This document shows, piece after piece, positions 1 through 12,889 of a stretch of 64,000 bases of DNA. The notes under the pieces were generated by a model. That model worked only from the letters and a program-made list of their open reading frames with translations, was not told where the DNA came from and searched no databases. Source of the stretch: Enoplosus armatus (Eukaryota; Chordata; Actinopteri; Centrarchiformes; Enoplosidae); assembly GCF_043641665.1 (NCBI RefSeq), contig NC_092181.1, forward strand, positions 17,955,463 through 18,019,462, in the 5' to 3' direction. A program made the position numbers and the translations under genes. Every line of letters begins with the position of its first letter. Within the stretch, counting starts at the first letter, position 1.

Positions 1-477
1 CAGTTCCATGTTACACAATGTGCTTTGCCATTTTGGATTGATTGATTTGGACTGAGCTCTGTTAATACATGTGGTGCAAATGAGAGAGCATCTCTGCCAG
101 ACACACGCTGTCCTTGGCAGAAAACAGAAATGACCAGTTTTCCTCTGCAGTTCACTTGACTGGGCAGCATGAAGAGACGATTAATAGGTTCACTGTGCTG
201 ATTTTAACTTACATCTTATTGTCATAATGTGGGGAGAACATGGAGAAATCTGACTACATTTGACTTTATCTCTGCAAATATAATTTATTCTTAAGACTTT
301 TTATCCAGTGTCATGCTTACAGTGTTTTATTTTGCTCGATGTGTTCGAATCTGTGAGCTTTTGTTTGTTTGCTTTCTTGGTGAATATGTGGAAAAGTATG
401 TGTTATGTGCAGGTTGTTTTATAAAAGAGAATAAAACCAAACCAAACCAAGACACAATAACATCAAGTCTTTAATAC
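1..477. other. pdcd4 intron (partial)
   Basis: This lies downstream of the donor that follows the 478-585 exon (GAG|gtatt on the minus strand). I see no further coding exon in it, so the next pdcd4 exon is beyond the left edge. No repeat stands out. Confidence 0.6.
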
Positions 478-1966
478 CTCATAGACCAGCTCATGGTGGA
501 AGTGTGGGACTTCCAGATCCCGCAGACAGTGCTCCGCCTCCGACACGTCTCCTGATATCAGGTACTCCTTGAGCAGGAGGTTCATCTGGAACAAAGAGAC
601 AGACAATTAAACATTAGCTTTTGCGTTTGTTTGTTTCGATTTGATTTTGGTGCACAAACTACATCAAACACAGCTGGAATGAAATAAGACTTTTCTGGTG
701 AGGACACAACAGGATGGACAGGCCGACGTCAAATCTATCTTCCTTTCTGTTAAAAAGAGAAAATCATAGTGACAGAGTGATGATTACGGTTATATTATGG
801 ACTATTAATGGAATATTACTGTGGAAATGTAAATTATGCTGAATTGCCCATGTTTAAGAACAGGTTATTTTCCACCCCTTTGTTCCCCAGCCTTTATCTA
901 TGACAAACCTCTCTTTGTTCCAACAGACTCTGGATATTGAGAATTTACAGTAGTTGTAAAGCCATAATACGTTTGTATTCACAGGGATGAATTCACAGGA
1001 CAGAATATTGACAGGATGAGCTGAACAGAGAGCTCAATAACACCTGACAGCACCTGTCTCTGAAAAGTATTTCATCAAGCCACTATATATAAAAAGGGAT
1101 TTACTCCAGCAATAACCCGACTTCCTTGGGGAAATAAGACTTGGCATACATGTCTTGTGTACCCGACAACCCGAAGTCAGTAAGAAAAGCAACATTTCTT
1201 CCAGTTTGACGGCGTCTTCAAATCTTTCTGTCTCACCTCTCAGTGATTGGTTAGTTTTGCTGGTTTATGCCACTCTCATTGCCGAGCTGCACACGCATCA
1301 ACCACTTTGCTTAACATTTATTTATGGAACAATTAGTCATGCCGCTTGAGATTTGAGAGGAGCGTGATTGACGCAACAAGTTCAAAACCCTCAAAGCTAA
1401 ACCAACACTTGTGAGTCAACTCTGGGTCTAATGCAATGAGCTGGGGGAATGTGTGGTCATCTGAACATCAAAAAAAAAAAAAAATAACACAAGGGGATGT
1501 AATGTGGACAGAAAGCACGGTGACAAAGGAGAGGACGAAGAAATTAGAGGAGGCTGCAAGTGAGAGCACAAGAACGGAGTGAATCAGAAAGAAAGCGAGA
1601 GCAGCGAGTGAAAGAGGCCTTGTGCCTCCTGCAGCCCAGTGTGTCCCCCCCCTGAGGCTGCACACAACCAGGCAGGAAATCAAAACTGGACAGGAGGGCC
1701 AGAGGCTCTGAGGGCTACTGAGGCTTACACAATGCTACATGACTGAGAACACACTGCCAGACCACTCTACCATTTCTTAACATGCACAAAATCCCTTAAA
1801 ATGTTGCAGAATTTCCAATTTGCAAAAGATGTGCACTTGAAACTCCCACACCATCCACACCCACATTAGCACAAAATTCCAGAAAATCCAGATCACGGAA
1901 CAATAATTGTAAACAAAGACAAAGCCGAGAGCACGTGGGGTGCAAGTGTGTGCGTGAACAGCGCAC

Positions 1967-2000
<34 letters not shown>

Positions 2001-5000
2001 TTCAGTTAAAGGCTAGGGTGTGTATCTGTGTCGGCCCATCCTGTGCCCTCATTTTTTTCAATTCCGACTTCTCAAGGGAGGAAAGTGCTCTGCTGACACA
2101 GCAACATAACAGAGGGCTGGCCTGTGGCTCTCTACCCAGCATGCATTTCTGCCTTCTGTTTACATTACATAATGTCAATAAAGAAGTAGAGATTGTCAAT
2201 CCAAACACTCACATCAGGTGTTAAGGATTACTTATGAAATCATTTTGCATATGGAAACGACCAAAGGGACAGCTTATTGTTTTTAAATTGTGCAATATTC
2301 CAGCTGTTTGGCCTGAGCTTACCTCTTTGATGAGATGCTTGACAGGTCTCAGGCCTCCACCCACACCCCACACATTATCTAGACGCACCATCTCCCTCTT
2401 CATGGTCAGCAGCACTGCAGCTCGGTCTAAAGCCACTCTGGAAAAAAAAAAAACCCACGACCAAAATATAATTGTTTTTGCACAGAAATTGGCATACAGT
2501 ATGCACATTAAGTCTAGTTTGTTTGAAAAGCAGGACTAGAGTGAGTATGGAAGTCCAAAATGACCACGATAACACAACAACACGAATGTTTTATTCTATT
2601 TAAACATTATCTGATAAAATCACTGTACTACAGGAGAGGAGTAGAAGCTCAATACAGAGGAGGAAAGTCAAAGATTGTTTCGGTTGCATCTGTAATCAGC
2701 TTTTTGTTTATCTTAACTTGACAAATTCACCTTAAAGAACCCTAAAAAGGCATATCTGCATTTTACATTTTTGCCCGTCTTGGCTCACCTGGCATGCTCA
2801 CAGTCCACTTTGCCCTTGTAACAGTCCAGGAAAGACATGGGGAGGATGTGGTCCGCTATGGCTCTGGCTATAAACTGGCCTAACATCTGAGAGACATTAG
2901 GCAAAACAGCTTTACAACAGGATGCATCCACACATCCCGTATCTCTTTTCCTTTTTCTATTTCAGTCCAATGTGAACAGCAAAGGCAAAATGTAGATGAA
3001 GAGAGATGAAGAGATGTACTTGAAGAGCATGTTTTGATCCCCACAACTAACGGGGCATCTTTTCAAAATTACAGAATGCTTTCGACCCAACTGCTCCCAA
3101 AATGTGAAGCGCCCTTCAAGCTAGTTAAGGAAGTCACTTGGTGTTAAGAGCTTAAGCGGTGTGTGTACGAGTCAGTGCCTCATGAGGTTTGTCTGCGCAC
3201 CTCCATGAAAAAACAAAAGAATTGAACGCATGTTCTGTCATATTTCATCTTTTAGTGTGTTAAGAACTGTAGTCTGCCCACTTATGAACTCCTTATGCAC
3301 ACAACACAAATTCACATAAACAGAGATCTGTGGCTCTTACTGCTATTTTTCTCTCTGCATATATAAAGGTCTACCTGTGGGGCCTCCGGTGTGTCCAGTA
3401 TGAGGTCTGGCAGTTCTGTGAGGATCTTGTCGAAGGCTCGGGCCATGTCACTTTGTGACAGCAGCTTGCCCGACAGATCAGACAGCAGGCGGGAGGTCAG
3501 CTCTCTGTGGCTGGCCTTGCCTTCGAGGGACAGGGACACGGCCAGGGAGGAGAACTCGTACTTATGTGGGCCCAGGTTGAGCCCCTTCAGCAACATCTGA
3601 CGGGAGGGAGGACAAATAAGAACATTAAAACATAGCTCTTGTGTCAATTGCTCAATTCTGTAAACTGTATATAATATATGGAGTTTACAGAACTATACAG
3701 TCTCTAATCAGTACTGTTACTGATCTAAAGATCTGTGCATACAGGTTCTCCATTACGTGGTTCATCCATCCACTGATACATTCTCTAAACGCACTCATTC
3801 CTGGCCAGCGTGAGTGAAGGGAAGAGGAAACGCTTTCATTTGAAATCATTTACCTGGACCTCTTTTGTGTCTCCATGTTCAAAGTACTCCTGTACAATCG
3901 GGTTGACCATTTTTTCCAGTTCCTTCTCATCTACCTCGGGCACAACTGTTGCATAAACCGTGTCCCCCTGTGCAACAACAAAGACATTATCAGTCAAAAA
4001 AAAACAAAAAACATACGCACAACAAAGTGGATGCAGAATAATTATCAATTCAGTTTTTCAATTTGCTATATAATCTTATATTCCTCTAATCACTACAACC
4101 TGACTGAATGATCACTATCAATTAGAGCTGTCAGTTATCAAATAATCAAAAACACCATCATGGTTTAAAATTCATGTGCAATCCAGGTCTGAAAAGTTAC
4201 AGCATGGCACAATAATTTGAGATTTCTCTGCAGTGTTTCAACGCTTTCATTAGTGAATGCCAAGAATGTCAGTCAAAACCGGTCCAACTAACTCTTCAGG
4301 TGAGGTTTTGTTTGACCTGGAGAACAATAGGAGGCGTTGAGAAAATCATCGTAGCACAGATTGAATAGACTGTGTACCTACAAAACTATAACAAAGAGAA
4401 TAACTACTTTGGCTTTTTAAAAAGAGAGGAGCTGCCTCCCATTTTAATGTCCTGTAGGATTTAGAGCATAAAACAATAATTACTAAATTGTCTCCTTTGA
4501 AGCCCAAGTTCATATAACAGGAAAACAAACATCAGTATAAAGACGGATTGTAGCCAAGCGGTGATTCACTTCCCTGTTTTCTGTTCGTGTTGCATGAAGG
4601 GATTGTTGAAAACCAAAACAATCATTTATGGCCAAGTACAGGCAAAAGAATTAACCAGTGTTCAACATTTCTGCAATTTTTTGTCTCAACATGGAAGCCA
4701 ACAATACTTTAGCCAACATCATTTCCCCCAAGGACAGGATGACCTGTACTGTTCAGAAAACCTTTATCAGGTAATCACCCAAGTCTGATTCAAAGGGCAC
4801 AGTCTGCACATGCCCAGTGGATTTCCCCGTTAACACACTGACATCTTTCCAATACGCTCCTACAACATTCAAGGCCAAATCACACAGGCTTTTCTGAGCC
4901 GATTCCCAAACAGTTATCAACTTCTTTCTGACAGAAGCTCCACTTCCCACTCTGCATTCAGTCAGTGTGACCATAACGGGAGACAAACTTGGCCTTCTGC

Positions 5001-7594
5001 ATCACACAGAGCATTCGCTTGATAACAGAGTTAAAGATTGAAAATTCTGTTTGATTGTGATGGGACACGGCCATCTGGATGAAACAATCACGTGAGTAGT
5101 AGCGTTTTAAATGAGCTTTGGCCAAATCATGTGGACTTTTTGATATAAAACAGTCTAGCTTTTCCCAATAGATTAATAATCCAGTAGATGTTACAAAAAA
5201 GGTTCTTTGATCATTTGCCATCCAAGATATTCATCATAACAAAGCAAAACACTGTAAGTCATTAATGATGCAAGAGTGCATGCGTTTGTTGTCTGCACAT
5301 GGACAATCATTATCTTGTTCACAGAGCAAAGCCTCTTTTATATTCAGTGTTTTTCAGCAGCAGTCCTTCAACATCAGCACGTTTGTTTGACACAAGAAAT
5401 AAAAAAGGCGTCATCCAGTGCGCCACAGCTTTGATCAGTGGGCCTCTTTGGAACAAAAAAGCTGCTCCACACAACTGGTCCGGCCAACAACAACTGTGAT
5501 AAACTAACCTGCTGGTGATGCTTTTTCATCAGTGGCAACAACAGTTCGGAGTGTGCGTGAACAGACTGCTGATGCTCGGGGTAATGCAGACATTTTGAAA
5601 ATAAAGGATCAACTTCCACAGTGCAAAAGAAAGGCAACATCTCATTTTACTATAGGAGTTGAAACAATTGATCGATTAGTTGTTCGACAGAAAATTAATC
5701 AAAACCCACAGATATTTGACATTTTTACCCAAGGAATGACTCCATGAAAATGTCAAATATCTGTGGGTTTTGGTCGGTGAGTTGGACAAAACAAGTAATT
5801 TGAGGACTCACCTTGAAAAAAAAACAAAAAACGAATTTAAAACAAAATGAAAGTTAATCAATTCAATCAGAAAATAACTGGCAGATTAATCAATATTGAA
5901 AAATAATTGCAGGTTGTAGCCCGTCTTTAAATGATTGTCAAAATGTACACACTTTCTTACACTATGGAAAAATATTTCACATGGTCGCTAGTAGTTTTTA
6001 TTAAGTTGTAATGTATGTTTATAATTGATAAAACTGAAGCTCCAGGAGAAAAAAGTATTACAGTTCACATCCTGTCTTTGTTGCATGTAACTTCCTATCA
6101 TCTTTCTACTGCCATCTGTCTAACAAAAGACATACAAAGCCCAAAAATCCCAATCAACCCAAGGCCTCATGTTTCTTTGTGAGAGTTCAGTCCAAACTCT
6201 TTCAGATAAATACGCATACTCATCGCTGAACAGACCAAAATCCAAACAAAGACAAGTTTGCTGTTCTCACTTACCTGAGCAGATTCATCGTAGTTGGGGT
6301 CCCGCACATCAGGCTCCTCATCTTCATAAACCATCCCAGCAGCCCCCCAAACTCCTTTACCACCTGCCCCACCTGGAGACAACCAGACAAACCACAAAGG
6401 CGCGTTCACCATTATAATCAAGTGCAAACGCCAATCACCACAAACACATTTGGTGCAGCTAATAAAAAGCAGGTCAGAGTCCAGGAATATGCTAACAAAT
6501 GTTTCTACTAGTGCAGTCTGGTAGTTGAGGTCGGCTGTTTATTTACACCAAAACCCTGTTTATTGGTGTTAACTGGTCGCCAAGACAAGAGGAAGCCCAT
6601 GTCTTAAGTCCTCCTCTGCAAAGCCGAACTTTCTCAAGCTACAGAAAATGTTCCTCACCACCTCAAAGCAGCAGCTGAGCACAGCGCCTGTAGCTGTTCT
6701 CCTTTCTCTGTTAATGTAAAAAGGTCTGTGGCAGCTTCTAAAATAACAAACAAAAAAAAGCAGAACGCTGCATACACCAGTGTAGCTCAAATGTACCTTT
6801 TTTTGGCAGGCCTCGGCCTTTGCCCGTCCTGGATTTGCGGTCGTTGGTGTTGACTTTTCCCTTTGGACTGTTTGGGTCACTTCCTGCCAAATCCCCCGAC
6901 TCAGAGAAGGACTCGCTGGTGGAGTTGCGGGACGAGGACTTGCGCAGGCGACGCTTGGCTTTGGCTTTCAGCCGCGCCTCGTGGAGTGCTTTCTCCTGAG
7001 GCGTCCAGTTACCGTTCACCTCCGCTTCATTCAGCCCGTCTTCGTCGCCACTGTAGGGACGGTTAGCCTCTGCTAGGTTGTTGTCGAAAGAGAACATCCC
7101 TGTGGGCAGAAAATCACAGTGGGAGATGGCCATTAATGATGGGATTTTGCCAAAATGACACAATAACAAATATTGCAACGGATTTTTTTTGTAATTGTAT
7201 AAAAACACTGGAGACATTATTGGACAGTCAAGTACACTATATGGCTAAAGTTTGAGTTTGAGGAAGACCCTTTCCTCCTTCAACAAGACAATGCAAGGTC
7301 CATAAAAAATGTTTTTTTGGTGTAAAAGAACCTGACTGGCCGGCACATAGCCCTGACCTCAACCCCATCCAACACCAGCCAGAGCTTATCGCCCAACATC
7401 AGTGTTGGACCTCACTAACGCTCTTGTGGCTGAATGGGAGCAAGTTCTCTTATGAATGGCTTCTCACAAGCGTGTTCCCAGAAACATATTAAGAATGTAA
7501 ACCACGCAAAAAGGAAACACTAATGGAATATTTAGTCGTAATATATGAATCTCTATTTGACATTAGTTCATTTGTGTCCAAAAATATATAATCC

Positions 7595-7627
<33 letters not shown>

Positions 7628-10600
7628 GGATTTGACATGCACCAAAAGTGAGACATATTTATGGTTAACTTGCATTTATCTGCACTGCAAACGCAACAGA
7701 TTATCTTGCTCGCATTCAGCACGCTGCCGGAAGCCGGCTCGGGGCGTGAAGACTATGCTTTCTGACCGCGTGTGTCTTGTCACATCAAGCCAAAGGTCAC
7801 ATAACACCCAAAACATAACCCAAGAAGGTGGCAGCACACATTCGCACATACTTTCTTGTGACACTCACCAGCTGTGTCAGTAGGCTTAAAGGTGGGTCAA
7901 ACTGTCAAGTGAGCTAATATACTATTCTTCTGTGGGTGTAAAAAACATACGACATATGTTTCTTCTAGGTGTAGAGACAGAGACAACAACAAGTGGGACT
8001 GGAGTGCTCCTGAAGGCATGGGGGGGGGGGGGGGGGGGGTGCAAAGGGGAACACATGTTGGAGAAATGCTGACAACTTTTTTTTTTATTCATCTGTCTTC
8101 TCGCGATCTGTCCGCAGCAGCTAGAGTGGACCTGACTACATATGGCATGGTTGGGTCCATGACCGGTCACATGACAGGGCTGTAGAAGAGAAGGTAAGCA
8201 GGAGGAGGAGGAATGCCTGAGGGTGTAATGAATACTTACGGGCCCCAAATGGCAGTTTGAGGAGTTAAGGCCTATAGATTACAGGACATGTAGAAAACAC
8301 ACAGAGGGAGGAGGGAGGGGGGGGGGGGGGGGTGTCCAAGGCTCAGATGAAACTAACAACCTAAAAAGCAGCAGCAGCCTGCATTCTGTAAAAATAGAAA
8401 ATGGTTACAAGTAGAGTAATTATCATACTTCTAGCGCAGGAAAAAACAATTAACTTGCAACCAACTTTAACAAGGTATTCAAAAGATCTCAAATGTTTTG
8501 ACTTTGGCAGAGTTTGGTCAGCTCAGGAGGGTCAACAACAAATGAAAGGAAGCACCTTTAAGCAAAGCAGGACACCTCCCTGGATTAACATGTTGCAGTA
8601 AGAGCAGCACCACACCCTTGGCCTTGGAAATCTGTAAACAGCCGACCATGTGTCACCTCCTCCTCCTCCTCCTTCCCTCATGTAGACCACAGGGGCTGCC
8701 AATGCAGTAAATTGGTAACTAACCAATGGTAGTGTGCCAAATACATGACCGGCCAATTGCAACACAGCAGAAAATGGGAAGGCAGAAAAAAGTCGGTGAC
8801 GTTTGCCAAGAAAAGAGTTGCGAAACAAGCATAAGAAAATGCAACTGCAACTGCAAAAGAAGTTGTTGTTTTAAGGTTAACTATACAAAAAGGTATGTGT
8901 CACTGTCACAGTCCCATAAAGCTGCGGCAACAAACTCACTCTGTTGTCTTTAATCAGAGGAGAACAAGATGAATACAAAACACTGTCATGATGGTTGTCA
9001 GAACCGCCCCCACAGTTAACCAGTTTTGAAACACACGGCCAGATGCAGGCCAGCAGAGGACCTCTGTCCTACATGCTGTGTGGGAGCTTTCCACAGCCAG
9101 CCAGCCTGAGCAGCAGTGTTGAGGCGTTTCGTTTTAGGTATCCATACAGTAGCAGTGTTTATGAATGAGAGGGACGTCAGTGGAGAAGAGTTCTCACATT
9201 CCTCCCATGGGACAGACCTAGTTTTCACGACTGTAAATGTAATCGTAGGTATGCAGCATTGTGAATTTTTGGGAGAATCTGTCAAATGCAGCAACATTTT
9301 TATTGTCCCAATCCGCTCAAAAATGCTTATTTGTACTTCACTTGAATGTGCAAAATGATGTACGTGTAAAGTTTGACACTAGAAGGCGTTTTCACATTTA
9401 TCTGCTGATAAATTCTGTTTTTTTCAATGAGGAACAATAAGTAGATGTAATTTTAATACATTTTAACTAGGTAATCCAACTTTTTTGTGGCAAAACCATA
9501 TCAGACACTGTTAATATTCAAAGCAAAGTATCTTTACGTTTCTTATAACATGTCTGGAGGGGATCTTTAAAGACAGCAACACATTACTATGCATGACACA
9601 GATTTGTTTTGCATGTCTTCTGTCAAAAGCGTCAACTGACTCAAAGTGGTATGATTTAGATTCAGTCAAAACTTCGTGCCAAGTTTTATAATCCCTGAGC
9701 ATCTTAAGAAATATAGTGCACCGAACCCATGACTGCCAGCAACTTTAACACTATATTAACTCTTGAAGACACTTGGGTGTAAATTGTTTATAGTTGGAAG
9801 GTAGCAGTGGGTTATTGGTCTGTTTGGACGCTCAAAAAGGTTGCACACAAGGACTGAGACAGAAGCAGTACATTAAGGACAACTTTTTGTTGTTTTAATA
9901 CTTGCTTGCTATGCCTTTGTATACTTTATTCCTATCATCTACTAAAAGATCTTTCTCTGTCAACCCACACGCAGAAAAACATGAGTAAAAAACAGACTGC
10001 ACAACGACATCGGGGACAAAAAAAAGAAAACAGCCCAACTGCACATGGTCCTGTGGTGATATTCTATCAGAGGAGAAAAGGGTGTGGATGTCCTAGAGGT
10101 TCAACTGTCATTTTATTTAATGAAAGGAGACTCAGAATTTGACTTGAAAACATGCTGCAGACACACATCGTCTAAACTTGTGTGCATATGCTGACTTGTG
10201 TTTAAATATACAACAGTAACAGCGGACGCTGAGGAACTGGCCGCACTCACTCCACAAATAAAAGCACAAGTGTTGCCACATGTGAAACAATGTTATGTCT
10301 CTTGTTTTATTAATGCAGAGAGAGAAAGATGAACAAACAACTTAATTTAATGGAGACGTGTGCAATTTTGCTGACTGTGCTTCGTGAGTCACACACTGTA
10401 ACAGCTGCAGAGCAACAACACAGATAAAGTGCATACGAAAGATTAGAGCTACTCAGATAAACAAGGAGTCTGATAACATGTCTTTTTTTTTTTTTTAATA
10501 ATCAGCCAATCGCCTTCACTGATGCACTGTAAAGCACTACTTTGCACGGGTGGTGTGTGCAGTTTCCAAACAGAAGAACTTAATGCAAATGGACAGTGTG

Positions 10601-11438
10601 TGCAAACGTGTTTCCATGAATGTATGCGGGGGGAGGAGGGTTAACAAAAGAAGAGAGGGCAAGACCGTAACATAATGTGTACTCAGCAGGCCACGAAGAG
10701 ATCTGGCTTGACATTTATGGCACTGGGTTTCTTCCATGCTGCTTTAAACGCATGTATTTATCCAAGGAGTTATGTAAATGTTCTCACAGGTTTTAAATCT
10801 GCACTCATAGGGCACTCATCGCAGCACAGACCTGCACTGTGTTACTCAAAAAACTCACACATTACTTTAAAAGTCACTCAGTCCAATGACATCTGATGAA
10901 TCATGTCAAATTTTCACAACTAATTTCTGTCATTTAGTAAGTAAAAATACATCCCTAAAAACACATTCCACAACACGTTGAGCTGTGTTTTACAGGATTT
11001 TGCTTTTAAGTATAGATCATAGTCACCTGGAAAAAGCTGCATCGTGGCAAAACATCATAACTAGCACAAGATACTGTATGCCAGAACTGTATGTACCAAC
11101 CGGTCAGGTGTTTTGTTACGTTAATAGATATCATAACCCTTTATAATATAATAGAATAACCCTGACATGCAAGCAAACTCCACCCTCTGATTAAGGGCGA
11201 AAGGTGCAGCATAAAAGCTCAGAACAAGCTGGTAACTGGACCTTGAGTTGAGATTATTTTGTCGAAGTACTATTTCCAAGGTCAAAAACTCAACGCTCAA
11301 CAAACATGATGGTTTTAGACGTAAAAAAAAACCATGCAAGTTTTACATATTTCCCATACTGTTGTGTGAGCTCAGTGTCCAGACTGACCCACGAAGTATC
11401 GAGGAGTTGTTTTCCAGCACAGACAATAGAGTCTTTGA

Positions 11439-11475
<37 letters not shown>

Positions 11476-12641
11476 ACCACCTCATCAACAGTGGCTCCTC
11501 AATCAAGCGTGGCTGACCTTCCTTGAGGAAAAAACGGCCAGTCATGTTCATGCAGAAACGGTCATCTATGCACTGAGGCACCTGCTGCTTTGACACAATG
11601 ACAACCATAACATACCAGTAACACACCATGTGGTGTCTCACATGCACTGAATTACCTCTGTGTATCCTCAGTTGTATGTGTGTTTTTAAGGCAAACGCAA
11701 ATCAAAGTATTTATGTCTGAGGTTAAATGCTTACTACACACATGCAAGCAGTATCAGTTTGATACATTATAATTGGGTTACAGTGCTAACTATACATTTC
11801 TACTACTTATATAACCTTTAGATACACAACAACGCAGAGATTATGTAAGGCTTTCCTATTGGCTCTTATAGTAGGCTAGGCTATACGTGTCAACGTCATC
11901 GCCAGGCTGAGAGAGGAAAGCAGGGAACCCAGTGTGCCATGAGCTCAGATATCAGCCAAAAAAAGCCACCGCGCGACGATTGAAGTCATTACTCGAACAT
12001 CGTACGCATTAAAAACGCGTGCATGGTAGAGAAATGATAAGTTAAACATCAGAGCTGCCCGGATTGTTCGAGTTGAATGTAAATTACATTCTGTTTTTGC
12101 ATCTCCCGACGACGAAACAGACATCCGCTGTGCACTGCAAGCATTTGCTTATCAAAAAAAAATATACATTTCGTGCAGGAAATGTAACAATATCTGCACT
12201 GCGTCTCGGTCTAAAGAACGGTTAAAATACCCAGGCTGGCTCACAACATGTTGACACACAAGTAGGTGATTGAGGAACCATAACATCCTGCATATGTGCG
12301 TTCAAGAAAAAAACATGAGGAAGCAAAACAGCTAAATCTTATTTATGCATGTACTCGGTTCATACCGAAAGTGATCGGCAAAGACACGTCTCTCTCTGTG
12401 CATAAAAATGCACCCAGCAGCTGTGCTAGTGTGTGCAAACAACGACTTGTCAAAGCGGAAGTAAGCAGTATGGCCTCGTCCAATCAGAAACGTGAAAGGG
12501 TTAAATGTAAGCGCAGTCAACAACAAACACATGAAAGATCGTAAAAAAACTAAAAAAAATACAAATAGAGTTCGGTTCTAGTTGCAGCGTTTTAAGTGCA
12601 AAGCTGCGTTCGCGTGTGCAGTGATTGTTGCACCAGTGCTC

Positions 12642-12680
<39 letters not shown>

Positions 12681-12889
12681 GTCTGGTTTTAACGGAGCAC
12701 ATGGTAGAGCATGGCTACCATTGCAGCCCATCCCATGCAGGGACAATGGATCAGGGGGAGCACGCCAGCAGGCCCAGCGGCAGCTCCGTGAGACGCTGCA
12801 CCGATACACGCCACATAAAGCGAGGCTGAATTCATGCACTCACCGTCGGCTTGTGGAGCGCTGGACCACGTATCCACTTCGGTCGCCAT
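478..12889 (-). CDS. pdcd4: pdcd4, programmed cell death 4 (partial, C-terminus off left edge)
   Basis: Eight coding exons in transcript order: 12889-12844, 7099-6797, 6372-6275, 3967-3854, 3596-3375, 2886-2789, 2437-2323, 585-478. Every junction is AG/GT and phases agree, giving 368 residues; the human protein has 469, so the end lies left of the window. The family binds eIF4A through two MA3 domains and blocks cap-dependent translation, and it shuttles between nucleus and cytoplasm. Visible: a basic, Ser-rich N-terminus (KAKAKRRLRKSSS, about residues 60-72), the linker KGRGLPKKGGAGGKGVWG (about 109-126), a first MA3 domain from about 150 to 275 containing EYFEHGDT and EGKASHRELTSRLLSDL, and the start of the second MA3 (LLLKEYLISGDVSEAEHCL, about 334-352). 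The acidic pair used for eIF4A contact in MA3-1 is kept (PDLILDTP). The start ATG at 12889 has context gagcgccATGG and encodes MATEVDTW. The human-type DSGRGDS degron is not present. Teleosts have two pdcd4 copies; I cannot tell a from b. Confidence 0.95.
586..2322. other. pdcd4 intron with (TG)n tract
   Basis: Intron between two pdcd4 coding exons. It holds a poly-A run near 1470-1484 and a (TG)n microsatellite at about 1969-1999. The short ORFs here show no family resemblance. Confidence 0.7.
5650..5925. repeat. CGATTAAT-type teleost interspersed repeat, copy A
   Basis: This carries the ends I recognise from a common fish repeat: gattagttgttcgacag and aattaatc on the left, and agattaatcaat followed by aaataattgcaggttgtagcc on the right. 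Diverged relatives appear near 23.80-24.00, 46.08-46.14, 48.84-49.01 and 55.93-56.15 kb. I cannot assign the family to a transposon class from sequence alone. Confidence 0.6.
5698..5774. repeat. 30-bp-stem inverted repeat (hairpin)
   Basis: The left arm 5698-5727 pairs with 5745-5774 around a 17-nt loop. The central 25 bp (5701-5725 with 5747-5771) are perfectly complementary, and the extension includes two G-T pairs. It lies inside the interspersed repeat in a pdcd4 intron. Confidence 0.9.
7228..7520 (+). mobile_element. Tc1/mariner-like transposase relic
   Basis: The plus-strand translation includes DWPAHSPDLNPIQH, closely matching the DWPAQSPDLNPIEH-type motif of Tc1 transposases. QQDNARS lies upstream, equivalent to the QQDN motif. 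The left side starts with acactatatggctaaagt, like the end of a teleost Tc1-type repeat. Frameshifts and stops break the frame, and only the C-terminal catalytic part is present, so it is a dead fragment. Confidence 0.7.
7595..7627. repeat. (TAA)n microsatellite
   Basis: About eleven TAA units in pdcd4 intron 1, just right of the Tc1-like fragment. Confidence 0.95.
8020..8039. repeat. G homopolymer, 20 nt
   Basis: An uninterrupted run of about 20 G on the plus strand (C on the sense strand of pdcd4). Run length in such tracts is often uncertain in assemblies. Confidence 0.9.
8304..8332. repeat. G-rich tract
   Basis: GGGAGGAGGGA followed by an uninterrupted G run of about 16 nt. With the tract 280 bp to the left it makes two potential G-quadruplex sites in the same intron. 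Confidence 0.85.
11441..11473. repeat. (GT)n microsatellite
   Basis: About 16 GT units in pdcd4 intron 1. Confidence 0.95.
12642..12683. repeat. (GT)n microsatellite near pdcd4 exon 1
   Basis: A GT tract with one GC interruption, about 160 bp downstream of the first coding exon in transcript direction. Confidence 0.95.

Larger units (their letters stand above)
3968..6274. other. pdcd4 intron with teleost interspersed repeat
   Basis: A 2.3-kb intron. Its right half (about 5650-5925) is an interspersed repeat of the CGATTAAT-rich family described separately, with a strong hairpin at 5698-5774. I see no exon in the rest. Confidence 0.7.
7100..12843. other. pdcd4 intron 1
   Basis: A 5.7-kb first intron. 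It holds a Tc1-like relic, a (TAA)n tract, two long G runs, two (TG)n tracts and a CCAAT box at 12480-12484. I see no additional exon. Confidence 0.75.
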
